In this document: positions 21,218-34,403 of the stretch, in pieces | How the letters are laid out: each line of letters begins with the position of its first letter | Numbering within the stretch: position 1 is the first letter of the stretch | Assembly: GCF_964199755.1 (NCBI RefSeq) | Contig: NC_133913.1 | Location: 8,720,201-8,784,200, forward strand | Origin: Larus michahellis | Taxonomy: Eukaryota; Chordata; Aves; Charadriiformes; Laridae | Length of the DNA: 64,000 nt | Reading direction: 5' to 3' | Position numbers and translations under genes: made by a program | Notes under the pieces: generated by a model | Database searches by the model: none | Told to the model about the DNA's origin: nothing | Seen by the model: only the letters and a program-made list of their open reading frames with translations

Positions 21218-23925
21218 CATAATAAAATTATAATTAAAAATATGTTCATTGGAAGCCAGATAATTTGCTCTAAAAAACACACAAAACCTCTAGCTAGTCA
21301 TAAATATAAGATCATTAAGTATTTCTGCTGTTGCAGCTGGGACAACTCTGATCCAAAAGCTAGTTGCAGGTACAGCCAGCTTCTTAAATTACTTCACACA
21401 GAAAACTAAAAGTGAATAAAAATAAGTTCAGATCCAGGCAATACCTGACAAATTCTGAGGCGTAATACATATTATTCTTATATGCTTGGGGCCTGTTACT
21501 GCCACTGGCAGCTCCAAATTGGCTGGGCTGCAATAGCAGGGGTTAGTCGTTTTGTTGAGTGTCTCCACCCAAGGCAATCCGTAAAGATCCTGTGAAGCCT
21601 GAGTGACATTAATGTGTGAGCAAACTGAAGCACTGTGCATATCTAAGTTAAGATGGGTGGGCCAGGACTGCACAAACACAGATGCACAAGGGGAAGCCAG
21701 TGTGTTAATATGTATCTTGAATTTTCTGCACCTTTCAGGGCTCGGTCTTTTCACTTGAGGATTAATTCCCAACCCTGACAGAGGATGAGCACAGGGCTAT
21801 TAAGATAAGAAGAAACTGGAGCAATGTGTTACAACGTACCCATTAGTTTGGCACTGTGGTTAAATTTCCCAATTAAAACCTAGTATGGAACATCATGACT
21901 GAAATAGATCAGGGCAAAGCCTGAACATTAAGGCCAGATTATGGTAGTGAATTAATTTATTCTAGGCAGGTTAGACTTGAAGGACTAAATTGAAATTGAG
22001 AGTTAACACTGATATATGAAAGTGGAACTGCACAGTGACAAAAGTGGACTTGTCAAGGGAAGCAATTTAACAAAGGTGGATCAAGACAGGACATAGAATT
22101 AGGAAGAACTCAGTTCTCCTTGTCTATAGAAGCATTCAGTCTTTCTTTGCTTATGGGGTCAGTTTAAAACTCAACCATTTTCGTGATAATTTTCAAACCC
22201 AGCTGAGGGGTGATATCTCGAAACAGAGGTGTCACAATTCCTGAGGTCATTCCAAGAGTTATGGGAAACTTTGCTGCAGACAAAGAAAACACTCTCCGAT
22301 CATTCTCTGTAGGCTTGAGGATAATCCATAAACCTTCCCCACAGTGTCCCACTGTATTTTTTCCAGGATGACAGTAGTACAATGAGCTGTGAGGTGTGGA
22401 ATGAGGGAAAGGGGTCTGTGGAAAAAAGTCCCATATGCTCTGCACCAGGAATAAGCGTCTTGCTAAGCAGCAATACAGACCCTGCAATCAGCTGAACAGC
22501 ACAAGCCAGAACACGAGATAAGCAAAGCCAGACCTGACCCGCATGCATGCGAATAGGCCAGGCTATGCAGAAGGTTTAGGTGGGTGGGACAGTCTCTCTC
22601 TAAGGCCTGTTTGTCTGTTTTTTCATAATATCTGTTATGAATGTGTTGCTCTCTGCTCTGGTTTGGTAGTCCCAGCTTTCTGATGCTGTTATCCATTTTG
22701 TTGCAACTGTGTCCATTAAAAGTGGTTTCCCGGGTTTGAAAATAGAGCAAGAAAGCACCACCGTACTCAAGGCTGGTTTTTCCAAGGGGTGGGCGGTAAA
22801 AGGTTCCTGAAGATGGGCCAGAAAAAGGGAATCTGACAAATGCATGATAAAGATTAGTGGGCAAGTGAAGCTGAAGCATTCTGGCGAATTGAGTTAGTAT
22901 AGTCAGGCCAAAGTAATCAAATCATTTAACGTGAACAGAACAGGCCACGGATTGAGTTATAAGAGTTAGAGAGAGTCAGTCTCAGCATGAACCGACCCAT
23001 TTGAATCACTTTAGAAAGCATAGGCTGGGATGGTGCAATCGAATAATAGTGTTGGACTAGGTGAGGGGAGGGACTCAAGATTCTTTTTGCAGCTTTTCCC
23101 CTCTGCAAGATTTAATCCGCTGTTGCTGATTTCTCAGCCATGCTCTGTGCCACTGCCAAACCGGTTTTACGTGTGAAACTTGACACCTTGGGAGGCATGA
23201 CACTACAAGTGTCTCACTCCTGCTTTTCAGTGAAGAACAAAGACTCCCGCAGGTTCTACAGTCCCAGTCTCTTGCAGCATCTTGTCTGAGGGCTGGAAAA
23301 ATCTCTTATCCATGCCTGCTTACTCCTGCTCAGTGCCTCTGGAGATTGGAGACAAGTTTTCCACCACTGTCAGAGGCAGGATTGAACACACAACGTACAG
23401 AGAAAAGCTGAGTTGGTGAACATGAGAAAGGACTACCAAACATGCTGCCTTGGCAACCTGCATCATATTAAGGTAAGAAAATTCAGCTGATCTTTAAAAA
23501 TCAGAGCTCCATCCAAATTACTTCCTTGTGTTAAAGTTAAACCTGGCTACAATAGAGGGTTAATGGGGGTAGGTCATGGAAAAACGGATCGTGTATGAAC
23601 AGAATGGACTTCATCGTTATTGCAGTGTGATTTCATCATTATTCATCGGCATGAATGAACAATGCTGGGATACAGTATAAAATCAGACAGAGCAGGCAGG
23701 ATTAGTAAATTACGGTGGATTGGACATGTTGGCATACTAGGATAGTTTGAACAGAACAGAGGAGGCAAGCGAGAAAGCATGAGGGGATAGGTCAGGTACT
23801 GAGCCAGGGTGGATGTTGCATGAGCTTGAGGCTGGTCATGATGATGGGTATTAGATTAGACTTAAATTGGTAACAGGAGAAGGGGTTTAATATGGATGGA
23901 TCACGCCAGGGTGGTGGATTAAGAG
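21218..23925. other. No gene recognised
   Basis: 2.7 kb without a supported gene. A minus-strand open frame at 22164-22487 was considered and rejected. 22900-23925 is purine-rich with recurring GGATT, CAGGCC and AGGTCAGG words. Confidence 0.4.
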
Positions 23926-25165
23926 TATCATAGAATCAGAGTATCATTTAGTTTGGAAGAGACCTTTAAGATCATGGAGTCCAACCATTAACCTAGCACT
24001 GCCAACTCCACCACTGAACCTTGTCCCTAAGCACCACATCTCTAGGTCTTTTAAGTACCTCCAGGGATGGTGACTCAACTGCTTCCCTGGGCAGCCTGTT
24101 CCAATGCTTATTAACCCTTTCAGTGAAGAAATTTTTTCTTTATATCCAATCTAAATCTCCCCTGGCACAACTTGAGGCCATTTCCTCTTGTCCTATCGCC
24201 TGTTACTTGGGAGAAGAGATCGACCCCCACCTTGCTACAACCTCCTTTCAGGTAGTCGTAGAGAGGGATAAGGTCTCTCCTCAGCCTTCTTTTCTCCAGG
24301 CTGAACAACTCCGGCTCCCTCAGCCGCTCCTCACAAGACTTGTGCTCCAGACCCCTCACCAGTTCGTTGCCTTTCTCTGGACACGCTCCAGCACCTCAGT
24401 GTCTTTCTTGTGGTGAAGGGGCCCAAAACTGGACACAATACTCGAGGTGTGGTCTCACCAGTGCCAAGTACAGGGGGACGATCCCTTCCCTAGTCCTACT
24501 CACCACACTGTTCCTGATACAGGCCAGGATGCTGTTGGCCTTCTTGGCCACCTGGGCACACTGCTGGCTCATAGTCAGCCGGCTGTCGACCAACACCCCC
24601 AGGTCCTTTTCCGACAGGCAGCTCTCCAGCCACTCCTCCCCAAGCCTGTAGCACTACATGGGGTTGTTTTGCCCCAAGTGCAGAACCCGGCATTTGTCCT
24701 TCTTCAATTGTCCTTGTCCTCGACTGGCCTCTGCCCATCGACCCAGCCTGTCCAGATCCCGCTGTAGAGCCATCCTCCCTTCAGGGCAATCAACACTCCC
24801 GCCCAGCTTGGTGTCATCTGCAAACTTACTGAGGGTGCACTCAATCCCCTCATCCAGATCATTGATAAAGGTACTAAACAGAACTGGGCCCAATACTGAG
24901 CCCTGCGGAACACCACTCATGACTGACCGCCAACTGGATTTAACTCCATTCATCACAACTTTTTGGGCGCAGCCATCCAGCCAGTTTTTTACCCAGTGAA
25001 GCGTATGCCCATCCAAGCCATGAGCAGCCAGTTTATGCAGGAGAATGCTGTGTGAAACAGTGTCAAAGTCTAGGTAAGCCTGTCTAGGTCCCTCTGGATG
25101 GCATCTCATCCAGAGGGATGAGGCGTGTCAACCACAGCACTCAGCTTGGTGCCGTCCGCAGAGAT
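23926..25165 (-). mobile_element. CR1 LINE, 5'-truncated, with rearranged 5' end
   Basis: The reversed tail is at 23926, followed by 3' UTR and the RT C-terminal part. The minus-strand frame 24654-25109 keeps [37 protein letters not shown] and FADDTKLGG. Near 25080 the order breaks and a second small CR1 piece follows, suggesting deletion or nested insertion. Confidence 0.9.
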
Positions 25166-27223
25166 GACCTCAATGTTTACCATTACTCACTGCCAGCTGT
25201 CTTCAAGAGATTCAGGCCCACCTTCAAGCATACTTAGCTCATGGCATCCAGAGCAAAAGAAAGCTTGGAGTGGGCTTTGACTCATTCCTAGAACTTGGCA
25301 AGGGTTCTGTACGGGCCATGTATATTTATGTAAATTCTCTGTCCTGCAGTGGCAGATCTCCTTCTTCATAGTAACAGTCTGTAACATATTTTGGGCTCTG
25401 AAACTCAAGACTGAGATGAATGGACATGGGCTAAATAAGGGTAATGTAATTAGATTAATCTTACAGTTTCTGCTAACTGCAGGACTCTTACTCTTTGACT
25501 GAACTCCTGGCCATACACTACACCACCTTCAAATCTGGTAGCTTTTAATATCTATTATTATAGGAGGTTCATCATGGCCAGTCATTTTCCTCTGTTATTT
25601 AACAGAAGGAACTAAGTTCTGTGGTCTGCATTTAATTCCATAGGTAAAATGATATTGGAGTTGCCAGTAGTAAACAAAACTCCAGCACTCTGACTGAAAT
25701 CTCAGCTCATACCAGGGAGATACCTTTGAAACCAGGTTCTGGGGGTAGCTGGTGTGAATCACTCACACTAACCTACATTCCTGAAATACTCTGACCATGG
25801 GGAAAAGAATGATCGTGTCTTGCTTGTTTCTTTCAGAAGGCTGGGAGAGATTATCGAAGCAATGTATCAGAACCAGCCCAAAGCAGGGGTTTAATACAAA
25901 CATGAAAAATCATGATAACACTGCAGCAAAACTGAATGGGTTAACAGTTGTGGAACAGGTGATGGTGTTCATGGGTCAGTACTGGTGAACTGGCAACACA
26001 CATTAGGCAAGCATGCCTGTGCTAGAAGAGAGCAGTGACTTGTATGGCATCTCTTCCCTACAGTGCTCAGCCCATTGCTGACATTTGAACTTCCAGTCAT
26101 TCAATCTGCACCAAATTCAGTCTTAGCTTATGCACCACCACAGGAGCCACAGCAGCAGGTGCTTCTCATCCTGCTATTGAGAAGTGGTCTTTATTGCAGA
26201 AGAGCCAGTTTTGACTGTGCCCTCCCCCCTCACAAACCAGAGTAGCAGGCTCTTCTCCCCGCTTTACCTGTAGTTAGTATCTTCAGCTGCTCTCTCTGGG
26301 AGGTAAAGATAAAATTTCTTCCCTTAATGGGAGATGGATTGGACACAATATGGACAGCATGGTACTGTGGATGGACAAGAATTCTTCCACAGTCCTCCCG
26401 TATGATCCATGTTAATTATCTGGGATCACAGCAAAATAAAGCTTTCCATAATAAAGCTTCCAAAATAAAGCTTTTGGATGTTAAAAGAAAACTAAAATAA
26501 GCACAAGCTCTCTGCTTGCTTGATTTAATTTGATCACAGTGGTGACTAGAGAGCATGTATAAGTTGATGAGACCAAACACCTCTCCATGTCACTGTGTAG
26601 GCTGGATGATGATGGTGCGAGAGTGAAGCCGAACTGATTTCAGGTATAGTTTTAGCATGAGTAAAATAGGCCAGAACAATGTGTCATCAAAAATTTAATA
26701 TAACAGAGGAATTAATAATGAGGTGGACTAAGATGAGGCAGGAATAAAGGACATGTTTGAACTTGCTGCCTAGGCTGATGCTTAATGGGAATATAGGGGC
26801 TGTGCTACAGCTACAGTGGATAGATTGGCTGAGTGATGTCCATCACGCGCAGAACTGTGATTTTAACAGGAAAAACAGCAGGGAACGCTGTGTGGATGAA
26901 GCAGTTCAGGTGACTGAGAAAAGCGCCGGCAAAGTCGTGCGAACCACAAGAGGGCAGTGAGCAAGCAGACCTTGGTGAAGAGAGCTGGAGTAGTGCATTA
27001 GCTGGGAACGAGCAGTGAGGGTAGTGATCTAACCAGACTGGCCATGCCATCACAGTGGGATAAGGGATCCAGACTCTTCTTTCTCCCCCTGACCATGTGG
27101 TTTCAAGTCACATTCAAACCTGTTTAGACTGTGAAAGCTGACACAAGAGGAGTCTTAATATCAGAAGTCACAGACTCCTGAAGTTCAGCAGGAGATTTTG
27201 GTGGATAGTGATCCTCCTCTCAC

Positions 27224-27257
27224 TGCACACACCACCCCCCCACACCCCCCACCCCCT
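27224..27257. repeat. C-rich low-complexity tract
   Basis: CACACCACCCCCCCACACCCCCCACCCCC, a simple C/A-rich run. Confidence 0.8.
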
Positions 27258-27346
27258 TAAGCATACTTTTATCTGGTGGATCAAAGGACTCAGGGAAATC
27301 TTATGTCGTCCTGCTAAAAGGAAGGCTGCTGCTTTTCCCCACTCAC

Positions 27347-27418
27347 AGGTCCAGCCAGTAACAGCAGAGCACATATGGCAAACACGAGCATTGGCACAGG
27401 AAAACCGAGTACAGACAT
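27347..27418 (-). CDS. Candidate signal-peptide first exon of an unknown secreted protein
   Basis: The minus-strand frame from the ATG at 27418 reads MSVLGFPVPMLVFAICALLL and then LAGP. The next bases, GTGAGT at 27346, form a consensus splice donor. A hydrophobic leader of 24 residues ending exactly at a donor looks like a first exon of a secreted or membrane protein. The frame extends upstream to another ATG at 27517 without a stop. No downstream exon on the minus strand was found with confidence, and no family is recognised. A chance hydrophobic frame is possible. Confidence 0.22.
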
Positions 27419-28087
27419 GGCTGCCACATTGATCAAAACAGCGAGGACACTACCTATACTGGCACCCACACAAACACAGGCAGCACTCATATGTACATGA
27501 ACAACGGAGAAAGCCAAGCCTTATCTTCTTCGGGCTAATCAAGCTTAAAATATGCTGCTGGACTATACATATACGTTAATTCACTTAATTTACACATATA
27601 CTTCTATTCGTGGGTATCTCTTGATTTCTGTCTGAGACTTCAAGTCCCTCCAGTATGTAACCCAGACCTGGACCAGTCCCAGCACAGGCCCTGGACATTT
27701 TTTCACATTTTCACATGTAAGTTTCCTACCCCCGAGTCAGTCCACCTAAAAAATCACTAACAGAATAGGCACTTACACACACAAACACATGCACACAAAC
27801 AAGCTAGAGTGCAATCTCACACATGCACACAGAGGAAGTACTTAGAAATACAGAAGATAGAACAGAATGTCATGACTGTGGAAAGGGCTGGCCAAGCAAG
27901 TACACTGACCAGCAGCCTGCTTAGACACTATAGCTGTTTTGATCCATCCTTCTCTGAATTCTCTTCATACTCACACACTTTTCCTCCTCAATTCACCTCA
28001 ATTTGGCCCGTCCCTACCTTCGATAATTCCCTGGAACATCCTACAATGAATTTCATGCATTCCCACACACCTCTAAAACATCCTCGA

Positions 28088-29067
28088 TGTCCAAGTGGAA
28101 ACCAGTGATGAATGGTGTTCCTCAGGGGTCAGTACTGGGACCAGTGCTGTTTAACATCTTTGTGGGAGACATGGACAGTGGGATTGAGTGTACCTTCAGC
28201 AAGTTTGCCATCAACACCAAGGGAGGGAAGGGATGCCACCCAGAGGGAACTGGACAGGCTTGAGAGTTGGGCCTGTGCAAACCTCATGAGGTTAAACAAG
28301 TCCAAAAGCAAGGTCCTGCGTCTGGGTCATAGCAATCCCAAACACAAATACAGGCTGGACGGAGAATGGCTTGAGAGCAGCCCTGAGGAGAACGACTTGG
28401 GGGTGTTGGATCAGAAGCTCAACATGAGCAGGCAATGTGTGCCCGCAGCCCAGAAAGCCAACCGTATCCTGGGCTGCACCAAAAGAAACGTGGCCAGCAG
28501 GTCGAGGGAGGTGATTCTGCCCCTCTACTCTGCTCTGGTGAGACCCCACCTGGAGTGCTGCCTCCAGCTCTGGAGTCCTCAGCACAAGAAGGACATGCAC
28601 CTGTTGGAGTGAGGCCAGCAGAGGGCCATGAAGATGTTCAGAGGGCTGGAGCACCTCTGCTATGAAGAAAGGCTGAGAGAGTTAGGGTTGTTCAGCCTGG
28701 AGAAGAGAAGTCTCCGGGAAGACCTTATTGCAGACTTTCAGTACCTAAAGGGAGCCTACAGGAAAGGTGGTGAGGAACTCTTGATCAGGGAGTGTAGCGA
28801 AGGATGAGGAGTAACATTTTTAAACTGAAAGGGTAGATTTAGATTAGCTATTAGGAAAAACTTCTTTACTGTGAGGGTGGTGAGACGCTGGAAGAGGTTG
28901 CCCAGAGAATTTGTGGATGCCCCATCCCTGGTAGTGTTCAGGACCAGACTGGATGAGGCTTTGAGCAACCTGTTGTAGTGGGTTGGAACCCCACCATGGC
29001 AGGGGGGTTGGGACTGGGTGATTTTTAAGGTCCCCTCCAATCCAAACCATTCTATGATTCTATGATC
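28088..29067 (+). mobile_element. CR1 LINE, 5'-truncated
   Basis: Starts in the RT segment encoding [14 protein letters not shown] sequence (28112-28160). The frame 28112-28612 keeps the C-terminal CR1 domain ([28 protein letters not shown]). The 3' UTR ends CATTCTATGATTCTATG at about 29067. Frameshifts are present. Confidence 0.92.
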
Positions 29068-29927
29068 CTGTAACTTCTAAACATCCCATACTAAATTGTC
29101 ATTCACCAGTGAGACCCATTCAAATGCTGTGATAATCTTGTTTCCTTCTTATCAGTTACAAAGTTCCTGTTTGAATGTCTTGAAGACTACACTTGAATTA
29201 TTAATATTTAGTTTTGGGCTTTGTTACTACTTCCATTATCTGCCATTCATTATACTATGCATATGTCCATATTTAACTTATTACTTCTCCAATTATATTG
29301 TTGTCTTTTAAGTTGAATAGCCTGTGAATGGATGTCCCTGTGCACAAACACACACCCCCACATACATACACACACCCTTCCTCCCTAGGATCTCCAGTAT
29401 GAAGTCGCATTCCTCACAGCTGGAATATCTTCCATCTAATCTTCACAGAAGGAGCAATCACAGACTGTCTGCTGGGCTCCTTTCCTCTAGGGACTGCAGA
29501 TAATCACTGTGTGGAAGCAAAAGCAGCTGATCAAAGCTGTAAGCAAAGTAAATCTCATACGGTCTTCCCTCAACTAGGGGCTGGACTGACCTAAACAAGA
29601 CAGCTCAAGTAGAATTTTCAGAAAACCTCAAGGAAACAGGCTGAAACTTTGATTCCATCTCCCTTGGACACCTTCAATAGTCCTTGTTTTGTGATAAAAC
29701 TGATCACTTTCTTGCCTCAGAACGAACCGATATTAACAAACTGAATACAAATTGTGAGAGCACAATACCAAATCTGAATGCATAATCAAGATTTTTGGGG
29801 GGGCCATTACTGGCTAGGAAAATCTATATTGCTCCTTTGTCATTTCTGCCACCGCAATGTCCCATGGTGCAAATTACTACTGTTCAATTAGAGCTAACTA
29901 GAAGCTTGTCTTATTTTTATTGGTGGG
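29068..29927. other. No gene recognised
   Basis: AT-rich sequence with a short CA-rich run at 29336-29372. No feature supported. Confidence 0.5.
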
Positions 29928-30529
29928 TGTTGCGGGTTAACTGTGGTAGAGAAGATAAGCACTACACACTCACTCACTTCCCCTTTGCCATGCCCATTGA
30001 GATGGGGGAAGAGGAAAGGAAGAATAAAACCGAGAAAACCTGGGGATCAAGATAAAACAAACAAAAAACCAAGATAATAATTAATAAGTGAAGGACGAGT
30101 GGGAAAGGAGGGAAGAAAAAATAAACCCTGATGCAAAGGCAATCACTTACCACCTCCTGTGAGCAGACCTATGCCCAGCCAATTCCTGAGCAAAAGATGG
30201 CTAAAGCCCCCTAAACCCCTCTCTTTTCCCTATTATGTCTGAGCATGACATTATATGGTATGGAATATCTCTCTGGTTACTTCAGGTTATCTGCTGGGTT
30301 GTGTCCACTCCCAGCCCATTGCATACCCGCTGTTCACTGGGAGGACGGGGAGGACAGGGACACAACACAGAGTGAGAAATAGAGAAGGCCTTGATGCTGT
30401 GCAAACACTGTTCAGCAAAAGCTAGAACATTAATGTATCAGCAGTACTGTTTTGGTCAAAAACCTAAAACACAGCACCATATGAGCTTCTATGAAGAAAA
30501 TTAATTCTATCCTAGCCATGCCCAGTACA
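29928..30529. mobile_element. Probable solo LTR of an avian endogenous retroelement
   Basis: About 600 bp starting TGTTGCGGG and ending GTACA. It contains ACATTATATGGTATGGAATAT, GGTTGTGTCCACTCCCAGCC and a GAAGAAAATTAATTCTATCC-type end. I recognise these phrases from a common interspersed LTR-like repeat of bird genomes. No internal coding region lies next to it. No clean target duplication was seen, and the transcribed strand is not assigned. Confidence 0.55.
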
Positions 30530-31175
30530 GCAGGGTAAGTGCTTTGTAGCTCTCATTGGAATGAAGGCCCTGACCCTTGCAAAGCTCTGTTACTGAGATC
30601 CTATGACTATGGAGCCAAAGCGTGTGCTGAAGTGTAGGCAGCACACTCAGTCTGGCATAAGAGCTCAGGCAGTTTAACTTTGAAGAGAAAACCTCCTTCC
30701 TGCTGTGCTCAGATCACAATTGTCTCCCGTGCCAGAGTGGTTTTCTATCCTTTGGTCAGTGGTACCACACAATACTCTGGACTAGAACAATCTGTGCCAC
30801 CAGGTGAGGCCTGCAGAGGTGGTGTATCATGGAGTGAGAAATCAAATTCCTGACTTAGAGGACATTGAAGATACTGCTGGAGGTACTGTGGGAAGGCCTA
30901 AATATTGTTATGATGTTCAAGGAGATGGATGGACAGATCCAAGCAGGAAGCATGTTCTCATTCCCCTAGTCTCTCTTAGAAATTCCTGCCTTCCTGAACA
31001 AATGCACAGTTCTGTGTATCATTGTTTTAGATTGTCTTTATTCCCATGACAACTAATATGAGGAACTTGTTATCAGTTATAAGATGCATTCCCCTCTTTT
31101 CTGGTAAATATAATGACTGCTGATTTTCAAAGGTCTCTATCCTGATTAGCAGATCACTTTTGTTATAACCTCTGG
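30530..31175. other. No gene recognised
   Basis: 650 bp between the LTR-like element and the next CR1. No supported feature. Confidence 0.5.
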
Positions 31176-31924
31176 GCAAATGTAGGGTGCTGCACCTGGG
31201 GAGGAATAACCCCATACACCAGGACAAGTTGGGACTGACCTGCTGGAGAGCAGCTCTATGGAAAGAGACCTGGGAGTCCTGGCGGACAACAGGATGACCA
31301 TGAGCCAGCAATGTAGCCTCATGGCCAAGAAGGCCAATGGCATCCTCGGGTGCATCAAGAAGAGTGTGGCCAGCAGGTGGAGGAAGGTCATCCTCCCCCT
31401 CTACTCTGCCCTGGGGAGGCCGCACCTGGAGTACTGTGTCCAGTTCTGGGCTCCCCGGTTCAAGAGGGACAGGGAACTGCTGGAGAGGGGACAGCAAAGG
31501 GCTACCAAGATGATTAGGGGACTGGAACACCTCTCTTATGAAGAAAGGCTGAGGGATTTGGGTCTCTTCAGTCTGGAAAAAAGACGGCTGAGGGAGGATC
31601 TTATCAACGCTTATAAATACTGAAAGGGTGGGTGTCAGGAGGATGGGGCCAGGCTCTTTTCAGTGGTGCCCAGGGACAGGAAAGAGGTAATGGGCACAAA
31701 GTTGACCATAGGAAGTTCCACCTAAACATGAGGAGGAACTTCTTTACTTTGAGGGTGGCAGAGCCCTGGCACAGGCTGCCCAGAGAGGTGGTGGAGTCTC
31801 CATCTCTGGAGACATTCCAAACCCGCCTGGACGCATTCCTGTGCCACCTGCTCTGGCAAGGGGTTGGAGGGGATGATCTCCAGAGGTCCCTGCCAACCCT
31901 ATGATTCTATGATTCTATGATTCT
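31176..31924 (+). mobile_element. CR1 LINE, 5'-truncated, young-looking
   Basis: Starts at the GGGTGCTGCACCTGGGGAGG segment. The frame 31258-31623 encodes the CR1 C-terminal region ([33 protein letters not shown]), stops at a TGA after AYKY, and continues in 31632-31904. It ends with three ATTCTATG units. It is very similar to 44948-45465, including the same TGA. Confidence 0.93.
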
Positions 31925-33827
31925 CTACCACCTTCAGATGTATTTGTGTTTTGTTTTTTTTTCTGCTGACAAGAGATGCTAAAGCAGTTTTGAATCTGCA
32001 GGCTATTGTGCTCAGCAGTGGCCTCATGCACAGTGAAAAGAACTGTTTCGTTGTACTATCTAGTACTGAGGGTAAAGCTTGAGAAGCTGGCAAATCTCTT
32101 ATCTCCATGGCAACCACTGCAACACAGGCTGCCTGCAGGATTGGAGGAGAAATTTTTTTTTATATCAGTTAGCAGTATCATAACCAAACTGTGAGAGGAT
32201 AAAGAGATATAGATAAATTGTCCTTAGGGTTAGACTTAAGCAGGGTAAGACTTCTCAGACCAGTTTTCAATGTGCACTCAGAAAACCAGTATGACTTTGA
32301 TATCCCTTTTTCTTTAATCACTTTTGGAGAATATTCAATAGCAATAAATGTTTATTTGTAGTACTGAAAATTGGAAATAGCATCCTAAATTCAAAGGGAA
32401 GAAGGACTCACACTGCTGAGAGACTGCGAATTCATAACAACTAAAGAACAGCAGAATTCCTCAGCTGAAGATGGTACAGGCCAGTCATGACTCATTACTT
32501 TTTTCTACTTTCTAAAAATAATGCACTACATGCAGGTGAGCTATTGAGAATGGTTCCTGGCCAGTGCTAGGTTCTGAAAAATACTCAGCAACTGGCAGGA
32601 CTGCCTAGCTCTAGGGGGCTTTGGAAGACAATCGTGTGTCAAGCATATGACAACACTGTAAAAGTAGACAATTTTGTTGTAGTGAACCTACTATATAAAT
32701 GTACACAGCATAACTAAATCAACAGCCAGTACGAATAAATCGCCGTGGTCTCAGGAAGGAAAAGAGGGCTAGAAGACCACGGCCTATTAGTCGTCATTGT
32801 TCCTATGAACTGGATCAAGTGCTAAGGATTAGCTCAGCTGCTTTCACTGAGACCATGTGTCTAGAATAGAGCAGCAGCAGTAAGACAGGATTCCGCTGGA
32901 GTTTGCAGCCTCCACCCTCTTCTGCCCACTGCTCTTTGTTTTCATGTTGAAGAGAATCAACAGCAGTCGGAGTGACAGGCAGGTCACCGGCCTCTTGCAG
33001 TAGCCTTTGTTAGAGTGCAATTTCCCCCACGCAATTACTATTTTGGAGTAGCTAATATATCTCTCATATCTATGATACAGCCAGCTATGGCTCTCTCCAG
33101 GCCACTGCTCCTGTTCCACTCTGGGCCTAGAGAGGAAGGTAACATCTTGCTCCTCCTACAGGCATAACCAAAATTAGTCCTCCATTAGCAACACAGAAAA
33201 CAAACCTTCACCAGAAAATATTGCTGTTGGGAGCCTGGGAGAGGTAAGAGGGAACCCTGGTGAAAAAGTTTCAAGCAAGGAGTTACTATGGATGGATGAG
33301 TCCAGAACACTAGGCAAATGTATGAACCTTAACAGGCCCAGGTGGCAGGTTAGTTACTCCTGGGACTTAGCATAAGAAAGCAACGGACACCCCTGATTCT
33401 GTAAAGACCCCACTCTATTTCAACACCTCTGACAGCTGCAGATTATGTCTCTGCACGAGCTATTGACAATCATTCACAAGCTGTGCCTGCAAACTGCAGT
33501 TTCAGTGGCTGGAGATGAAATTCCCCTTAACCAATGAGAGGCGTTTCAGACATAATATGAGGAAAAAAGAGATATGGACAGTGATTTGGGTAGGGAACCT
33601 TAAATACCTTCAGACAGGGATTATGTTGACTCCAAGTCAGGCATTTCCACTCAGCATTTCAAGTCACTGGTTCATCATTATCTCTTCCGGTCCCTTCCTT
33701 TCATTGTACAGGGAAATATCAGAGTTTTCACATGAGCGGATCAGTTGAGTAGAGTGTATGTGCTATTATATGAACACATCTTTATTCATGAGAAGTGATC
33801 AGGGCCTTGACAACGTCTTCAAAGGCT
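31925..33827. other. No gene recognised
   Basis: 1.9 kb, mixed composition, no supported feature. Confidence 0.45.
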
Positions 33828-34040
33828 ATCATGGAATCACAGAATGGGTAGAGTTGGATGACACCTCTGGTCATCTAGTTCACTTTTTTCTAGTTAAAGT
33901 GGGTCAACTAGGGACAGTTGCTCAGGGCCATATTCTGCTGGGTCTCCAAGGATGGAAACTCCACTCCACTCCTTTCTTGAAAAACTATTCTAGTGTTTGA
34001 CCGACCTCACTGTAAAAGCTTTTTTCTTATTCCCTGGGAA
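33828..34040 (-). mobile_element. CR1 LINE 3' fragment, diverged
   Basis: A reversed tail (ATGGAATCACAGAATGG) followed by recognisable but decayed 3' UTR and end-of-ORF2 sequence. Confidence 0.65.
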
Positions 34041-34403
34041 TCTTGGCCCTATTAAGGACTGAACAGGATCCTACACATACTCCTTCCTCCACCTTGTAAA
34101 TTTATTTTTCCTTGGTTTTATGATTCAATTTCAGGAGTACACCAGCATGGCCCAATGAGACCAAGCAAGGGCCAGGTACCGATACGCTATCAATTAATAT
34201 GTTTTTCACACTTTCTATGACCTTCAATGTATTTGCTTTAATGTAAAGAATTCCTTTGCTCTGAATAAAATTACGCCTCTTAGTTCTAGAAATCTAGATG
34301 GTTACAGGTTTGGCTGTACTTTAACTTTAGTAAGTATGAATAGCCTGACTTGACACAATCCATAATGACACCTCTGCTTTGGATAGCATAAATTCACAGG
34401 AAG

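Larger units (their letters stand above)
25166..28087. other. No multi-exon gene recognised
   Basis: Contains the candidate minus-strand signal-peptide exon (27347-27418), a C-rich tract (27224-27257) and a purine-rich patch (26580-27050). Nothing else is supported. Confidence 0.4.

Noticed and set aside
22164..22487. Minus-strand frame ending ITPQLGLKIITKMVEF, with an internal TTTGTCTGCAG that could be a splice acceptor
   Set aside because: No partner exon or recognisable family; it could be the last exon of the 27.3-kb candidate but the link is unsupported.
24021..24767. Plus-strand open frames in the 24-kb and 36-kb CR1 elements
   Set aside because: They are reverse-strand readings of CR1 ORF2; the minus-strand translations carry the RT motifs.
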